In this document: positions 39,669 through 48,407 of the stretch, piece after piece
Layout of the letters: every line of letters begins with the position of its first letter
How positions within the stretch are numbered: position 1 is the stretch's first letter
NCBI GenBank assembly: GCA_004558145.1
Contig: SFDQ01000002.1
Span: 1-64,000 of the forward strand
Reading direction: 5' to 3'
Length of the DNA: 64,000 nucleotides
Origin: Oscillospiraceae bacterium
Lineage (GTDB): Bacteria > Bacillota_A > Clostridia > Oscillospirales > Ruminococcaceae
Program-made: the position numbers and the translations under genes
Notes under the pieces: generated by a model
What the model saw: the letters and a program-made list of their open reading frames with translations, nothing else
Told to the model about the DNA's origin: nothing
Databases searched by the model: none

Positions 39669-40508
39669 ATGGAGTACAGAAAAAGACAGGCGCTCACGAC
39701 CTGGCTGATCCACATCCTGTTGTGTTTCATCGTGCTCGTGTGCGTTTTCCCGATCCTTTGGATGTGCCTGATCGCCTTCAAAGACCCCTCGGAATCGCTG
39801 ACCGGCTTTCATTCCCTGGTGGTGCAGTCCCCCACCTTTTCCAACTTTATCCGCCTGACCGAGCTCATCCCCATCGCCCAGAACACCTTCAACAGCACCT
39901 TCACCACCCTGATGGGCACCGTTACTTCCCTGTTCTTCTGCTCGCTGGCGGGCTTTGCCTTTGCCAAATACAAGTTCCCGGGGCGGAACTTCCTGTTCTA
40001 CTTTTTGCTGGCCACCATGCTGGTGCCCGCCGAGGTGGGCGCGGTGCCGCTGTTCATCATCATGAAAAAGGTGAACCTCATCAACAGCCTGTGGTCGCTC
40101 ATCATCCCCAAGATCGCCACCGCTATCGGCATCTTCTACATGAACCAGTACATCTCCGATGTGCCCGATGAGCTGATCGAGGCCGCCCGCATCGACGGCT
40201 GTACCGACTTCCAGATCTACTGGAAGGTCATTCTGCCCATCATCAAGCCGGCGCTGGCCTCCTGGGGCGCGGTCACTCTCATCTCCCGCTGGAACGACTT
40301 CTTCTGGCCGCTGCTGTTCCTGCGCAAGCAGGCCAAGTACACCCTGATCGTCACCATCTCGCTGCTGCCCATCAGCGAGGGCCTCTCCACGCCCTGGCCG
40401 GTCATCATGGCGGGCACCACGCTGGTGATCATTCCGATCATCGTTCTGTATCTGATCCTGGAGAGATTCCAGAAAGCCGGAAGCTTTGCCGGCGCTGTGA
40501 AGGGATGA
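39669..40508 (+). CDS. ABC importer permease (MalG/UgpE-like)
   Basis: A 279-residue permease with six membrane helices and the coupling loop EAARIDGCTDFQIYWKVILPIIKPAL. It is the MalG-type partner of the upstream permease. Its stop overlaps the start of the M24 peptidase gene by 4 bases, so all are translated together. Confidence 0.95.
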   Translation: MEYRKRQALTTWLIHILLCFIVLVCVFPILWMCLIAFKDPSESLTGFHSLVVQSPTFSNFIRLTELIPIAQNTFNSTFTTLMGTVTSLFFCSLAGFAFAKYKFPGRNFLFYFLLATMLVPAEVGAVPLFIIMKKVNLINSLWSLIIPKIATAIGIFYMNQYISDVPDELIEAARIDGCTDFQIYWKVILPIIKPALASWGAVTLISRWNDFFWPLLFLRKQAKYTLIVTISLLPISEGLSTPWPVIMAGTTLVIIPIIVLYLILERFQKAGSFAGAVKG

Positions 40509-41584
40509 GCGTTATGAAAATCAATCGCATCGAAAAGCTGCAGCAGCAGATGGAGGCCGCCGGCGTCGGCCAGCTGCTGGTGGAAGACGAAAAGAACCGG
40601 CAGTACCTCACCTATGCCGACATCTGGGAGGGCAGCCTTCTGGTCAAGCCCGAGGGCGCATGGCTGCTGGTGGATTTCCGCTATTACGAGATGGCCAAGC
40701 GCTACACCCGCGACTGCGAGGTAGTGCTGTGCGCCGACATCGACGAGACCCTGGGCCGCCTGACGGACGCAGGCAGGGATTTGGCCATTGAGCAGTCCCT
40801 CATGCCGGTGGGCCGCAAGCAGAAGCTGGAGGCCCGGTTCCCCGCCTGGCACATCCGCAGCGACCTGTGCGCCGACGAAATGGTCAAGGGCCTGCGCCGC
40901 ATCAAGGACGACTATGAGCTGGACTGCATCCGCAAGGCCCAGCAGATCGCCGACGACGCCTATGCCCATGTTCTGGAACAGGTGCATCCGGGCATGATGG
41001 AGTCGGAGATAAAGATCGCCCTGGGCAGCTACATGATCCGTCACGGCTCGGGAGATTACAACATCGGCTACATCACCTCCTCCGGCTACAAGACCTCCAT
41101 GCCCCACGGCGGCATCGGCGACAAGCTGGTGGAGAAGGGCGACCTCATCATGATCGACTTCGGCGCCCGGGTGGAGGGCTACGGCTCCGACTGCACCCGC
41201 ACCTTCGCGGTGGGCAGCGTCACCGACGAGCAGCGGGAAGTCTACGCCATCGTGCGCGCCGCTCAAGAAGAAGCCCTGCGGGCCATCCGTCCGGGCGTGA
41301 CCGGCCAGCAGGTGGACCGCGTCGCCCGCGACTTCATCAACCGCGCCGGATACGAAGGCTGCTTTGAACACGGGCTGGGCCACAGCATCGGTCTGGACGG
41401 TCACGAGAATCCCCGCTTCAATCAGGTCTGCACCGACCTGATGCAGCCGGGCATCGTGATGACCGTGGAGCCGGGCATCTATCTGGAAAACCGCTTCGGC
41501 GTGCGCATCGAGGATATGGGCGTGATCACCGAGGACGGCTTCGAGGATTTCACCCACTGCACCAAGGACCTCATCGTGCTGTAA
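40505..41584 (+). CDS. M24-family aminopeptidase (Xaa-Pro type)
   Basis: A 359-residue metallopeptidase of family M24B, which removes N-terminal residues from Xaa-Pro peptides. The creatinase-like N-domain covers about 1-125 and the pita-bread domain follows. Metal ligands are visible: Asp in MIDFGARVEGYGSDCTRTF (two Asp), His in HGLGHSIGLDGHE, Glu in VEPGIY and Glu in IEDMGVI. It may start at 40505 (overlapping the permease stop) or at the ATG at 40514. The link with the importer suggests use of imported peptide-like or conjugated substrates, or that the family is acting as a related hydrolase. Confidence 0.93.
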   Translation: MSVMKINRIEKLQQQMEAAGVGQLLVEDEKNRQYLTYADIWEGSLLVKPEGAWLLVDFRYYEMAKRYTRDCEVVLCADIDETLGRLTDAGRDLAIEQSLMPVGRKQKLEARFPAWHIRSDLCADEMVKGLRRIKDDYELDCIRKAQQIADDAYAHVLEQVHPGMMESEIKIALGSYMIRHGSGDYNIGYITSSGYKTSMPHGGIGDKLVEKGDLIMIDFGARVEGYGSDCTRTFAVGSVTDEQREVYAIVRAAQEEALRAIRPGVTGQQVDRVARDFINRAGYEGCFEHGLGHSIGLDGHENPRFNQVCTDLMQPGIVMTVEPGIYLENRFGVRIEDMGVITEDGFEDFTHCTKDLIVL

Positions 41585-41600
41585 CGCTCTTTTTGCAAAA

Positions 41601-41640
41601 AACATCCCCCGCTCCGGCTTTTCGCCGGGCGGGGGATGTT
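41601..41640. terminator. Bidirectional terminator
   Basis: A 12-bp stem (41601-41612 with 41629-41640) flanked by A and T runs, between the convergent M24 peptidase and MATE genes. Confidence 0.9.
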
Positions 41641-41650
41641 TCGTTCGGGT

Positions 41651-43024
41651 TCAGGCCGCTGCCGCAGCCGGTTCTTCGGAGTTTTGCGCCCGCACCTTTT
41701 TGCGCAGGATGAGGAAACAGATGAGGTGCACCACCGTCGTCAGTCCCCAGGACACCGGGTAGGAGATGTACAGGCAGAGCTGGGTGCGTTCCCACTGGAA
41801 GATGGTCATGATCCAGACGATGCGCAGCAGGCAGGCACCCACGATGGACACCACCATGGGCAGCACAGACGCCCCCAGGCCGCGGACGCTGCAAGCAAGG
41901 CAGTCCATCCAGCCGCAGAGGAAGTAGGTGGTGCAGACCACGCTCATGCGGTAGAGGCCGTAGGTGATGACCTGGGCGTCGGAGGTATAGATGGCCAGCA
42001 GCCAGCGGCCCGCCAGATAGGCGCTGGCTCCAAGGCCGATACCAACTGCTGCCGAGAGCATCATGCACTGAGCCACCACCTTGTCCACCCGGCCGAAGCG
42101 GCGGGCGCCCACGTTCTGGCTCACAAAGCTCATGGAGGTCTGGGACACGGCGTTCATGCAGGTGTAGACGAAGCCCTCGATGTTGGAGGCGGCGGTGTTG
42201 CCCGCCATCACCGACGAGCCGAAGCTGTTCACCGAGGACTGGATGAGCACGTTGGACAGGCTGAACACCATGCCCTGCACGCCGGCGGGCACGCCGATGC
42301 GCAAAATCTCCCGGAACTGCTCCGGGTCGATGCGAAGCTCATGCAGCACCAGCCGGAACGCGCCGGTGTTGTGCTGCAGGCAGATCACGATGAGGTAGGC
42401 GGAGACCGTCTGGCTGATGATGGTGGCCAGGGCCACGCCCGCCACGCCCATGGAGAAGGCGATGACGAAAATCAGGTTCAGCACCACGTTGATGATGCCC
42501 GCCAGGGTCAGGAAGTAGAGGGGCCGCCGGGTGTCGCCCACCGCCCGCAGGATGGCCGCGCCGAAGTTGTAGACCAGCAGGCTGGGCGCGCCCACAAAGT
42601 AGATGCGCAGATAAAGGGTGGCCTGGTCGATCACGTCGTCCGGGGTGCCCATCAGGCTCAGCATCGGGCGGGAGGCCGCCACGCCCACAAAGATCAGGAA
42701 CACGCCGCCCACCACCGCGGTGAGCATGGCGGTGTGCACGCCCTTGTGCACCGCGTCCATGTTCTTCGCGCCGTAGCTGCGGGCGATGAGCACGTTCGCG
42801 CCCACCGAAAGGCCCACGAACAGGTTGACGATCAGGTTGATGAGCGCCGAGGTGGAACCCACCGCCGCCAGCGCCGTATGGCCGGTGTACCGGCCGACCA
42901 CGATGATGTCCGCCGCGTTGAACAGCAGCTGCAAAACGCCCGAGCACATCAACGGGAAGGAAAAGGTCAGGATCTTGCCCAAAAGCGGGCCGCTGGTCAT
43001 GTTCATCTCATAGCTGCCAGCCAA
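41651..43024 (-). CDS. MATE-family multidrug efflux transporter
   Basis: A 457-residue MATE transporter with about 12 membrane helices in two pseudo-symmetric halves. The N-terminal LTFSFPLMCSGVLQLLFNAADIIVVGRYTGHTALAAVG and the GLSVGANVLIARSYGAKN segment are the family signature. It likely begins with TTG at 43024, after AGAAGG; an ATG at 43006 is an alternative. It exports cations, drugs or metabolites with proton or sodium exchange. It stands alone, separated from neighbours by a terminator and a promoter. Confidence 0.93.
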   Translation of the reverse strand: MAGSYEMNMTSGPLLGKILTFSFPLMCSGVLQLLFNAADIIVVGRYTGHTALAAVGSTSALINLIVNLFVGLSVGANVLIARSYGAKNMDAVHKGVHTAMLTAVVGGVFLIFVGVAASRPMLSLMGTPDDVIDQATLYLRIYFVGAPSLLVYNFGAAILRAVGDTRRPLYFLTLAGIINVVLNLIFVIAFSMGVAGVALATIISQTVSAYLIVICLQHNTGAFRLVLHELRIDPEQFREILRIGVPAGVQGMVFSLSNVLIQSSVNSFGSSVMAGNTAASNIEGFVYTCMNAVSQTSMSFVSQNVGARRFGRVDKVVAQCMMLSAAVGIGLGASAYLAGRWLLAIYTSDAQVITYGLYRMSVVCTTYFLCGWMDCLACSVRGLGASVLPMVVSIVGACLLRIVWIMTIFQWERTQLCLYISYPVSWGLTTVVHLICFLILRKKVRAQNSEEPAAAAA

Positions 43025-43325
43025 ACCGATGCGCCTTCTTTCTCACACATTCGTTTTCATTCAGAAATAACGTCCGTGTCCTATCATAGCACAAAACCGC
43101 CCGGGCGCAAGCCGTTATTTAACATGTTCTTTACATTTCACCGCTTCACCGGCGGGCAAAAAGCGTGAAAAAAGCGCCCGCTTCGGCTAAATCGGACTCT
43201 TTGGGCGGTTTGTTCCCTTGCATTTCACCGGGCGTTTCCTATATAATAGGTACGGACTTTTTTCCCGGCAGGCCGGCGGGCCACAGGACCGGGCGCAGAT
43301 CGAAAGGGTAAAGGAGAACTGTATT
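43025..43325 (+). promoter_or_regulatory. Intergenic region with promoter of the CofE-like gene
   Basis: TTGCAT (43218-43223), 18 bases, TATAAT (43242-43247). The rest of the 300-base gap between the MATE and CofE-like genes shows no other gene or repeat. Confidence 0.55.
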
Positions 43326-44522
43326 ATGCGAACTGTCGGCACTACATCCCGCGGCGTGCGCTGCCCGGTCATCCGGGAGGGCGACGACCTGGTCAAGATC
43401 GTCACCGACGCCATCCTTGCCTGCGGCAAGGAGCAGAACATCGAATTTCAGGACAAGGACATCGTGGCCGTGACCGAGGCCGTGGTGGCCCGCAGCCAGG
43501 GCAACTACGCCAGCGTGGACGCCATCGCCGCCGACTGTGCCGCCAAGTTCGGCACCGACACCATCGGCCTGACCTTCCCCATCCTCAGCCGCAACCGCAT
43601 CGCCATCTGCCTCAAGGGCATCGCGCGTGCCTTCAAGAAGGCCTACATCCTGATGAGCTACCCCTCCGACGAGGTGGGCAACCATCTGTTCGACGAGGAC
43701 CTGCTGGACGAGAAGGGCGTGAACCCCTGGAGCGACGTGCTCAGCGAAGAGAAGTACCGCGAGCTGTTCGGCTATGTGAAGCACCCCTTCACCGGCGTGG
43801 ACTACGTGGAGTACTACGGCGAACTGTTCCGCAGCCAGGGCTGCGAGGTGGAGTTCGTCTTCGCCAACGACGTGCGGGCCATCCTGCCCTACACCAAGAA
43901 CGTGCTGTGCTGCGACATCCACAGCCGTTTCCGCTCCAAGCGCCGCCTGGAGGCCGCGGGCGCCGAGAAGGTGCTGCTGCTCAGCGACATCATGACCGCC
44001 CCGGTGAACGGCAGCGGCTGCAACGAGCAGTTCGGCCTGCTGGGCTCCAACAAGGCCACCGAGGAGAGCGTGAAGCTCTTCCCCCGCGACTGCCAGACCT
44101 TTGTGGACGCGCTGGCCGACAGCCTGCGCAAGGCCACCGGCAAGCAGATCGAGGCCATGGTCTACGGCGACGGCGCCTTCAAGGACCCCGTGGGCAAGAT
44201 CTGGGAGCTGGCGGACCCTGTGGTCAGCCCCGCCTACACCTCCGGTCTTGAGGGCCAGCCCAACGAGCTGAAGCTGAAGTATCTGGCGGATAACGACTTC
44301 GCCGACCTGTCCGGCGAGGCGCTGACCGCCGCCATCAAGGACAGCATCAGCCACAAGGACGCCGACCTGAAGGGCCAGATGGCCAGCCAGGGCACCACCC
44401 CCCGCCGCCTGACCGACCTGATCGGCAGCCTGTGCGACCTGACCAGCGGCTCCGGCGACAAGGGCACCCCCATCATCTTCATCCAGGGTTACTTCGACAA
44501 CTTCGCGAAAGAGACGAAGTAA
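43326..44522 (+). CDS. CofE-like gamma-glutamyl ligase family protein
   Basis: A 398-residue protein of the coenzyme F420-0:gamma-glutamyl ligase (CofE) family. The N-terminal part (IVAVTEAVVARSQGN, then FGTDTIGLTFPILSRNR) and the VLLLSDIMTAPVNGSGCNEQFGLLGSNKA segment fit the family. Start at 43326 follows AAAGGAGAAC. F420 cofactor genes are not seen here and are not expected in most clostridia, so it may attach glutamate to another substrate or have a different role. It is monocistronic, with its own promoter and terminator. Confidence 0.8.
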   Translation: MRTVGTTSRGVRCPVIREGDDLVKIVTDAILACGKEQNIEFQDKDIVAVTEAVVARSQGNYASVDAIAADCAAKFGTDTIGLTFPILSRNRIAICLKGIARAFKKAYILMSYPSDEVGNHLFDEDLLDEKGVNPWSDVLSEEKYRELFGYVKHPFTGVDYVEYYGELFRSQGCEVEFVFANDVRAILPYTKNVLCCDIHSRFRSKRRLEAAGAEKVLLLSDIMTAPVNGSGCNEQFGLLGSNKATEESVKLFPRDCQTFVDALADSLRKATGKQIEAMVYGDGAFKDPVGKIWELADPVVSPAYTSGLEGQPNELKLKYLADNDFADLSGEALTAAIKDSISHKDADLKGQMASQGTTPRRLTDLIGSLCDLTSGSGDKGTPIIFIQGYFDNFAKETK

Positions 44523-44566
44523 GGCAGGGCGCATCCATTCAACGCCCGCATCCGAACGATAAACAA

Positions 44567-44602
44567 AAAGCCGGCCCCCGCAGAAACGCGGGGGCCGGCT
44601 TT
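44567..44602. terminator. Bidirectional terminator
   Basis: A perfect 15-bp stem (44567-44581 with 44588-44602) with A and T runs, between the convergent CofE-like and LicB-like genes. Confidence 0.92.
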
Positions 44603-44609
44603 GTTTCTT

Positions 44610-45536
44610 TCATCGGGCGGTCAGTTCTTTCAGGTCTGTTCCCGCCAGCACGGAGCCGCCAAGGATGGCAACCGCGCACACAACGCTCTTCAAGTCGGGC
44701 ATCGTGCCCAAAAGGATCAGTGAGAACAGGATGGACCATGCGGAATAGGTGATGTTCAGCGCCATCGCCTTTGCCGCTCCAATGGTCTTGATGGCCTTGT
44801 AATAAAACAGATAAGACGCTGTGCCGAACAGCGCGCTCAGCGCCACAACGGGAAATGCCTCCGCAGTCAACGCCGCGGTGGTGAGCCCCCAGCCGCGAAA
44901 CACATTCAGCAGCACCACGCCGTAAACCAAGGCCGACGTGAGCTGCCGCAGCTGCAAAGCCTGTTCATTGCTGACGTCGGGATCCCGCATTCCCCAGGCG
45001 CAGATGACTGCCTCTGCCGCCCATCCGAAGCAGCACAGCAGAGCGCAGGCAAAGCCGAACGCGGCATGCTCCGGCCGTGCCGAGCCCGGGGCATAGCCCA
45101 GCGCCATCACGCCGAGGATGCTGACGGCCAACCCGGCGATTTGAAGCGGCCTCATCCTCTCTTTCAGGAACACCCAGGAAAGCAGCGCTCCCACCGCCGG
45201 GAACACAGAGGAAATGACGGCGGTGTAGGCCGGGCCGATGGAGTGGATGGCATACACATAGCCTGTCATTCCGACGGGTCCGCCCAGCAGCGCCCCCAGC
45301 AGGATAAACCTGCCGCTGCGGGTCTTGAGGGCGCGGAAGGTCTGCCTCCACTGCCGCCGGACCCCCATGTACAGCAGCATCCACAGAGAGGAACATGCGT
45401 CATGGAGAAACGTGCTTACGAAGGGGGCCAGCGCCACTGCCTGACCGGCAGACACAAAGGGCGTCATGGAGAGCGCGATGCCCAATATTACGGTGTCCAG
45501 CGCCCACAGGACACCCGCCGAGAGTCCCGTTATCAT
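44610..45536 (-). CDS. DMT/EamA-family transporter, LicB-like choline importer
   Basis: A 308-residue membrane protein with ten helices in two EamA repeats, of the drug/metabolite transporter superfamily. On its own it would be called an EamA transporter. Because it lies next to LicC/LicA-type genes and LicD is close by, it is most likely the choline importer LicB. A GGAGAGGACGGG site precedes the ATG. It is the last gene of the unit from the licCA promoter and ends at a terminator shared with CofE. Confidence 0.8.
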   Translation of the reverse strand: MITGLSAGVLWALDTVILGIALSMTPFVSAGQAVALAPFVSTFLHDACSSLWMLLYMGVRRQWRQTFRALKTRSGRFILLGALLGGPVGMTGYVYAIHSIGPAYTAVISSVFPAVGALLSWVFLKERMRPLQIAGLAVSILGVMALGYAPGSARPEHAAFGFACALLCCFGWAAEAVICAWGMRDPDVSNEQALQLRQLTSALVYGVVLLNVFRGWGLTTAALTAEAFPVVALSALFGTASYLFYYKAIKTIGAAKAMALNITYSAWSILFSLILLGTMPDLKSVVCAVAILGGSVLAGTDLKELTAR

Positions 45537-45605
45537 AATCTTCCCGTCCTCTCCCGTTTCGTTCCGGATGCCGGCTGTGCAGGGAACGTCCCCCGCCGTC
45601 CGGGT

Positions 45606-46487
45606 TCACCGCTCGTCCGCCGCTTCCACCTGTCCGTCCGCGTAGCGGCAGCGGTAAGTGCGGCCAGCGCATTCAAACAAAAAGCCTTCCGGCTGGCCGC
45701 CGGACACATGCCAGGGCCGGCAGCCGGTGATGGCCCCCTGCGGACAGCCGAAACGCCGGGCCAGACTCTCCATCAGCGGCGAGCCGGTGTCGTTCCGATA
45801 GGTCTCGTCAAATTCCCGCAGCTCGTCCAGCGTGTCGAACTCCCGGATCACGTTTTGCTCATACCGGCGCATCTTCAATTTCAGCCGGTCCAGATGGGCC
45901 GCATAGATGGACTCCCACAGCAGCTCCTCTGTTCCTGGTGCATCGTAACAGGCGTCCAGTATGGAGAGGAAGGTCCGCGCGAAGTCCGCATCCCAGAACA
46001 CATGCCCTAGCATGTACCACTGGTCGTGCCCGCCCACCGTCACACCTGTGATCCAGTCCTCCCGGTCGGTGGTCAGGCACCATTCCCGTGTCTGCCCCGC
46101 CGCATACACCGCCGCGTAGTAAGGCGCGTCCACCCGGTTTTCAAAGGGGTTTTGCTCAAAATAATTGTCCGAGGAGCAGATGTAGCTGTTGCCCAGATAG
46201 CGGGCCACCGCCCGGATGGAGGAATGGTTGTTCCGCCGGGCATACTCCGGGTTTTCCACCAGGATCACGCCCAGCTTGTCCCGCAGGTACTCAAACGCCT
46301 CTTTTTTGTAGCCCGTCACCACAATGACGTCTTTCACCCCGGCTTCGCGCAGCTGGCAGATCTGACGCTCGATCAGCACTTCGCCCCGCACGGGGATCAG
46401 CGCCTTGGGGCGCTCGGCGCAGAGCGGCGCGAACCGGCTGGAAAATCCCGCCGCCAGGATGACCGCGTTATCCACGATAAAGCTCAT
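45606..46487 (-). CDS. LicC-like nucleotidyltransferase with vestigial kinase tail
   Basis: A 293-residue paralogue of the upstream fusion. Residues 1-240 are a nucleotidyltransferase domain (NAVILAAGFSSRFAPLCAERPKALIPVRGEVLIERQI, with VENPEYARRNNHSSI), the phosphocholine cytidylyltransferase type. The last 50 residues (ITGCRPWHVSGGQPEGFLFECAGRTYRCR) resemble only the first lobe of the choline kinase domain and then stop. So this looks like a duplicate of the LicC-LicA gene truncated in the kinase. Start at 46487 shares four bases with the upstream stop (ATGA). It may still make CDP-choline or a related activated alcohol. Confidence 0.8.
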   Translation of the reverse strand: MSFIVDNAVILAAGFSSRFAPLCAERPKALIPVRGEVLIERQICQLREAGVKDVIVVTGYKKEAFEYLRDKLGVILVENPEYARRNNHSSIRAVARYLGNSYICSSDNYFEQNPFENRVDAPYYAAVYAAGQTREWCLTTDREDWITGVTVGGHDQWYMLGHVFWDADFARTFLSILDACYDAPGTEELLWESIYAAHLDRLKLKMRRYEQNVIREFDTLDELREFDETYRNDTGSPLMESLARRFGCPQGAITGCRPWHVSGGQPEGFLFECAGRTYRCRYADGQVEAADER

Positions 46488-48280
46488 TCCCCAATCTCCC
46501 CTCTTGTCTGCACATCTGGCAGGCCCTCCGGGCACTGCGCTTTGAACAGACGGAAATACTCCTTGGCATAGCGGTACTGGCGCAGGGAATACTCCCCGAA
46601 CTCCACGCCAAGGTTCCGCTTGAATTCGCACCAGTTGCTCCACAGCAGCCCGCAGGCCGCGATATAGCAGTATATTTTCAGCCGAGTCTCCCGGGGGCAA
46701 TCCCCTTCAAAGTACATCGAGATCAGCGCGTCCACCTGTTCTTTGTCGTACATGGCGTAGATGCAGAACATGGCAATATCCACATGGGGGTCCTGCATGC
46801 CGGCATACTCCCAGTCGGTCAGCTGCAGAGCCTCCCCCGTCCCATCGGGATAAAAGAGAAAGTTGTCCGGCACGGCGTCAATGTGGGTGAGCACCTTGCG
46901 GCCCGCGTGCGCCTCGATGTAGGGACGGAGTTTCAGCACATTCGCTTTTGTCGTTTCATAATCCCGGTACACAGAGGGCACTCCCGCCCACAGGCCTTCG
47001 TAAAAATCGATCTGAGCAAAGATGTCAAAGGTGTGCCCCACCTGTAATTTCATCTCGTGGAATTCCCGCAGCTTTTTCATGCAGCAGCGAAGATCATCCG
47101 CGCTGGCGCTGTCGCAGCTTCTTGCTCCTTCCAGAAAAGCCGTGATCTTGAATCCCGTGTCCGGGGCGAGATAGACCGGGTCGTCGCACAGCCCTCTGCC
47201 TGCAATGGCGCGATAGACCTGCGCTTCCTGGGCCCGGTCGATGAGCCGCTCGGTCCCCTCGCCGGGAACACGCATGATATAGCGTTTCCCCCGGCAGGAG
47301 AAGAGGAAGGAGCGGTTGGTCATTCCCTTTTTGAGCACCTCGATGTCCCGGATCTCTTCCACCGAAGCGCCCAGCGCCGACGCTGCCGCCTGCAGCGCTT
47401 CCGAGCGCAGATGCACCGACGCGCCGTCCAGTTCTTTCAGTTCTTCGTAGGTGTTGATCTCGCTGATCGCACCGTCCCGCACCACACGGGCCGCCACCGC
47501 AGGCTGACCGCCCGCAAACAGCGCCGCCTCCCAAAAATCGTTTTTGTGCAGACCGGTAGCTTCCAGCGTTTCCATGGACTTGCGCAGCGCCTCTCCGTCC
47601 CGGGGAGTGAAGTAAGCGATGCCCACCATGCGCGCACCCGCCTGCCCGGGTTTTGCCGGCGCAAGCTCTCTTGCGCGGGTGACCCGCACATCGCTCTCCT
47701 CACTTTGGGCGTCGCTCACCATGTACCAGGAATACAGCTCATACTTTCTGAACGGGTTTTCCGCGCACCAAAGGTCACAGGGCAGCAGATAACTTCCCCC
47801 CAGCTTTTCCTTTGCTCGCAGCAGAGAATACAGGTTATTCCGGGTGCCGTATTCCGGATTGACCACAAGCTTCACGCCGAACTCATCCATCAGATACTCA
47901 AACGCTTCTTTTTTGAAGCCCACCACCACCGAAATATCCGTGACGTCTGCCGCCTGCAACTGGCGGATCAGCCGCTCGATCAGGCGTTCTCCCCGCACTT
48001 CCAGCAGCCCCTTGGGGACCTCTGTGCCGATGGGGGCCATGCGCATCCCGTATCCCGCCGCCAAAACGACCGCGCCGGAAGGCCGGGAGTTTTCCAACAG
48101 TTCCCTGGCCTTTGAGGTGAGCCGTCCATCCGCCTCGTTCAGATACCCCGCCTCTGCCAGTGTGTGCAGGCAGCGGTTCACCACGCCCAGTGAGTGGCCT
48201 GTCATTCGGGCAAGGGCCCGTTGATTTTCATTGCAGCCCTGCGCGATGCAAAGAAGAACGTCCATTTCCTGTCTGTTCAT
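46484..48280 (-). CDS. HTH - LicC cytidylyltransferase - LicA choline kinase fusion
   Basis: A 598-residue three-domain protein. An N-terminal winged-helix domain (about 1-65; LLCIAQGCNENQRALARMTGHSLGVVNRCLHTL) is followed by a nucleotidyltransferase (about 70-310; VVLAAGYGMRMAPIGTEVPKGLLEVRGERLIERLI) and a choline kinase-like domain (about 330-560). The kinase has the Brenner motif HIDAVPDNFLF and the metal motif DWEYAGMQDPHVDIAMF. Together they can make phosphocholine and CDP-choline. The HTH suggests regulation within the same chain. Start at 48280 (GGTGATAAAC ahead); its promoter is TTGACA/TATATA. Confidence 0.93.
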   Translation of the reverse strand: MNRQEMDVLLCIAQGCNENQRALARMTGHSLGVVNRCLHTLAEAGYLNEADGRLTSKARELLENSRPSGAVVLAAGYGMRMAPIGTEVPKGLLEVRGERLIERLIRQLQAADVTDISVVVGFKKEAFEYLMDEFGVKLVVNPEYGTRNNLYSLLRAKEKLGGSYLLPCDLWCAENPFRKYELYSWYMVSDAQSEESDVRVTRARELAPAKPGQAGARMVGIAYFTPRDGEALRKSMETLEATGLHKNDFWEAALFAGGQPAVAARVVRDGAISEINTYEELKELDGASVHLRSEALQAAASALGASVEEIRDIEVLKKGMTNRSFLFSCRGKRYIMRVPGEGTERLIDRAQEAQVYRAIAGRGLCDDPVYLAPDTGFKITAFLEGARSCDSASADDLRCCMKKLREFHEMKLQVGHTFDIFAQIDFYEGLWAGVPSVYRDYETTKANVLKLRPYIEAHAGRKVLTHIDAVPDNFLFYPDGTGEALQLTDWEYAGMQDPHVDIAMFCIYAMYDKEQVDALISMYFEGDCPRETRLKIYCYIAACGLLWSNWCEFKRNLGVEFGEYSLRQYRYAKEYFRLFKAQCPEGLPDVQTRGEIGE

Positions 48281-48319
48281 GTTTATCACCATACCGCTTT
48301 TCGTGAACATTCTTTCTGT

Positions 48320-48348
48320 TATATACCACACTTCCGGGTCGATGTCAA
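48320..48348 (-). promoter_or_regulatory. Promoter of the lic genes
   Basis: TTGACA (48348-48343), 17 bases, TATATA (48325-48320) on the minus strand, just downstream of the hairpin that ends the Caps_synth gene. Confidence 0.7.
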
Positions 48349-48352
48349 ACAG

Positions 48353-48392
48353 CCGCGCCCCGCACGCCATTGGCTTGGCGTGCGGGGCGCGG
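48353..48392 (-). terminator. 17-bp GC hairpin ending the capsule transcript
   Basis: A perfect stem (48353-48369 with 48376-48392) and six-base loop; the T run is weak. It separates the capsule unit from the lic promoter. Confidence 0.7.
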
Positions 48393-48407
48393 GGATGGGG
48401 CCGCCGC

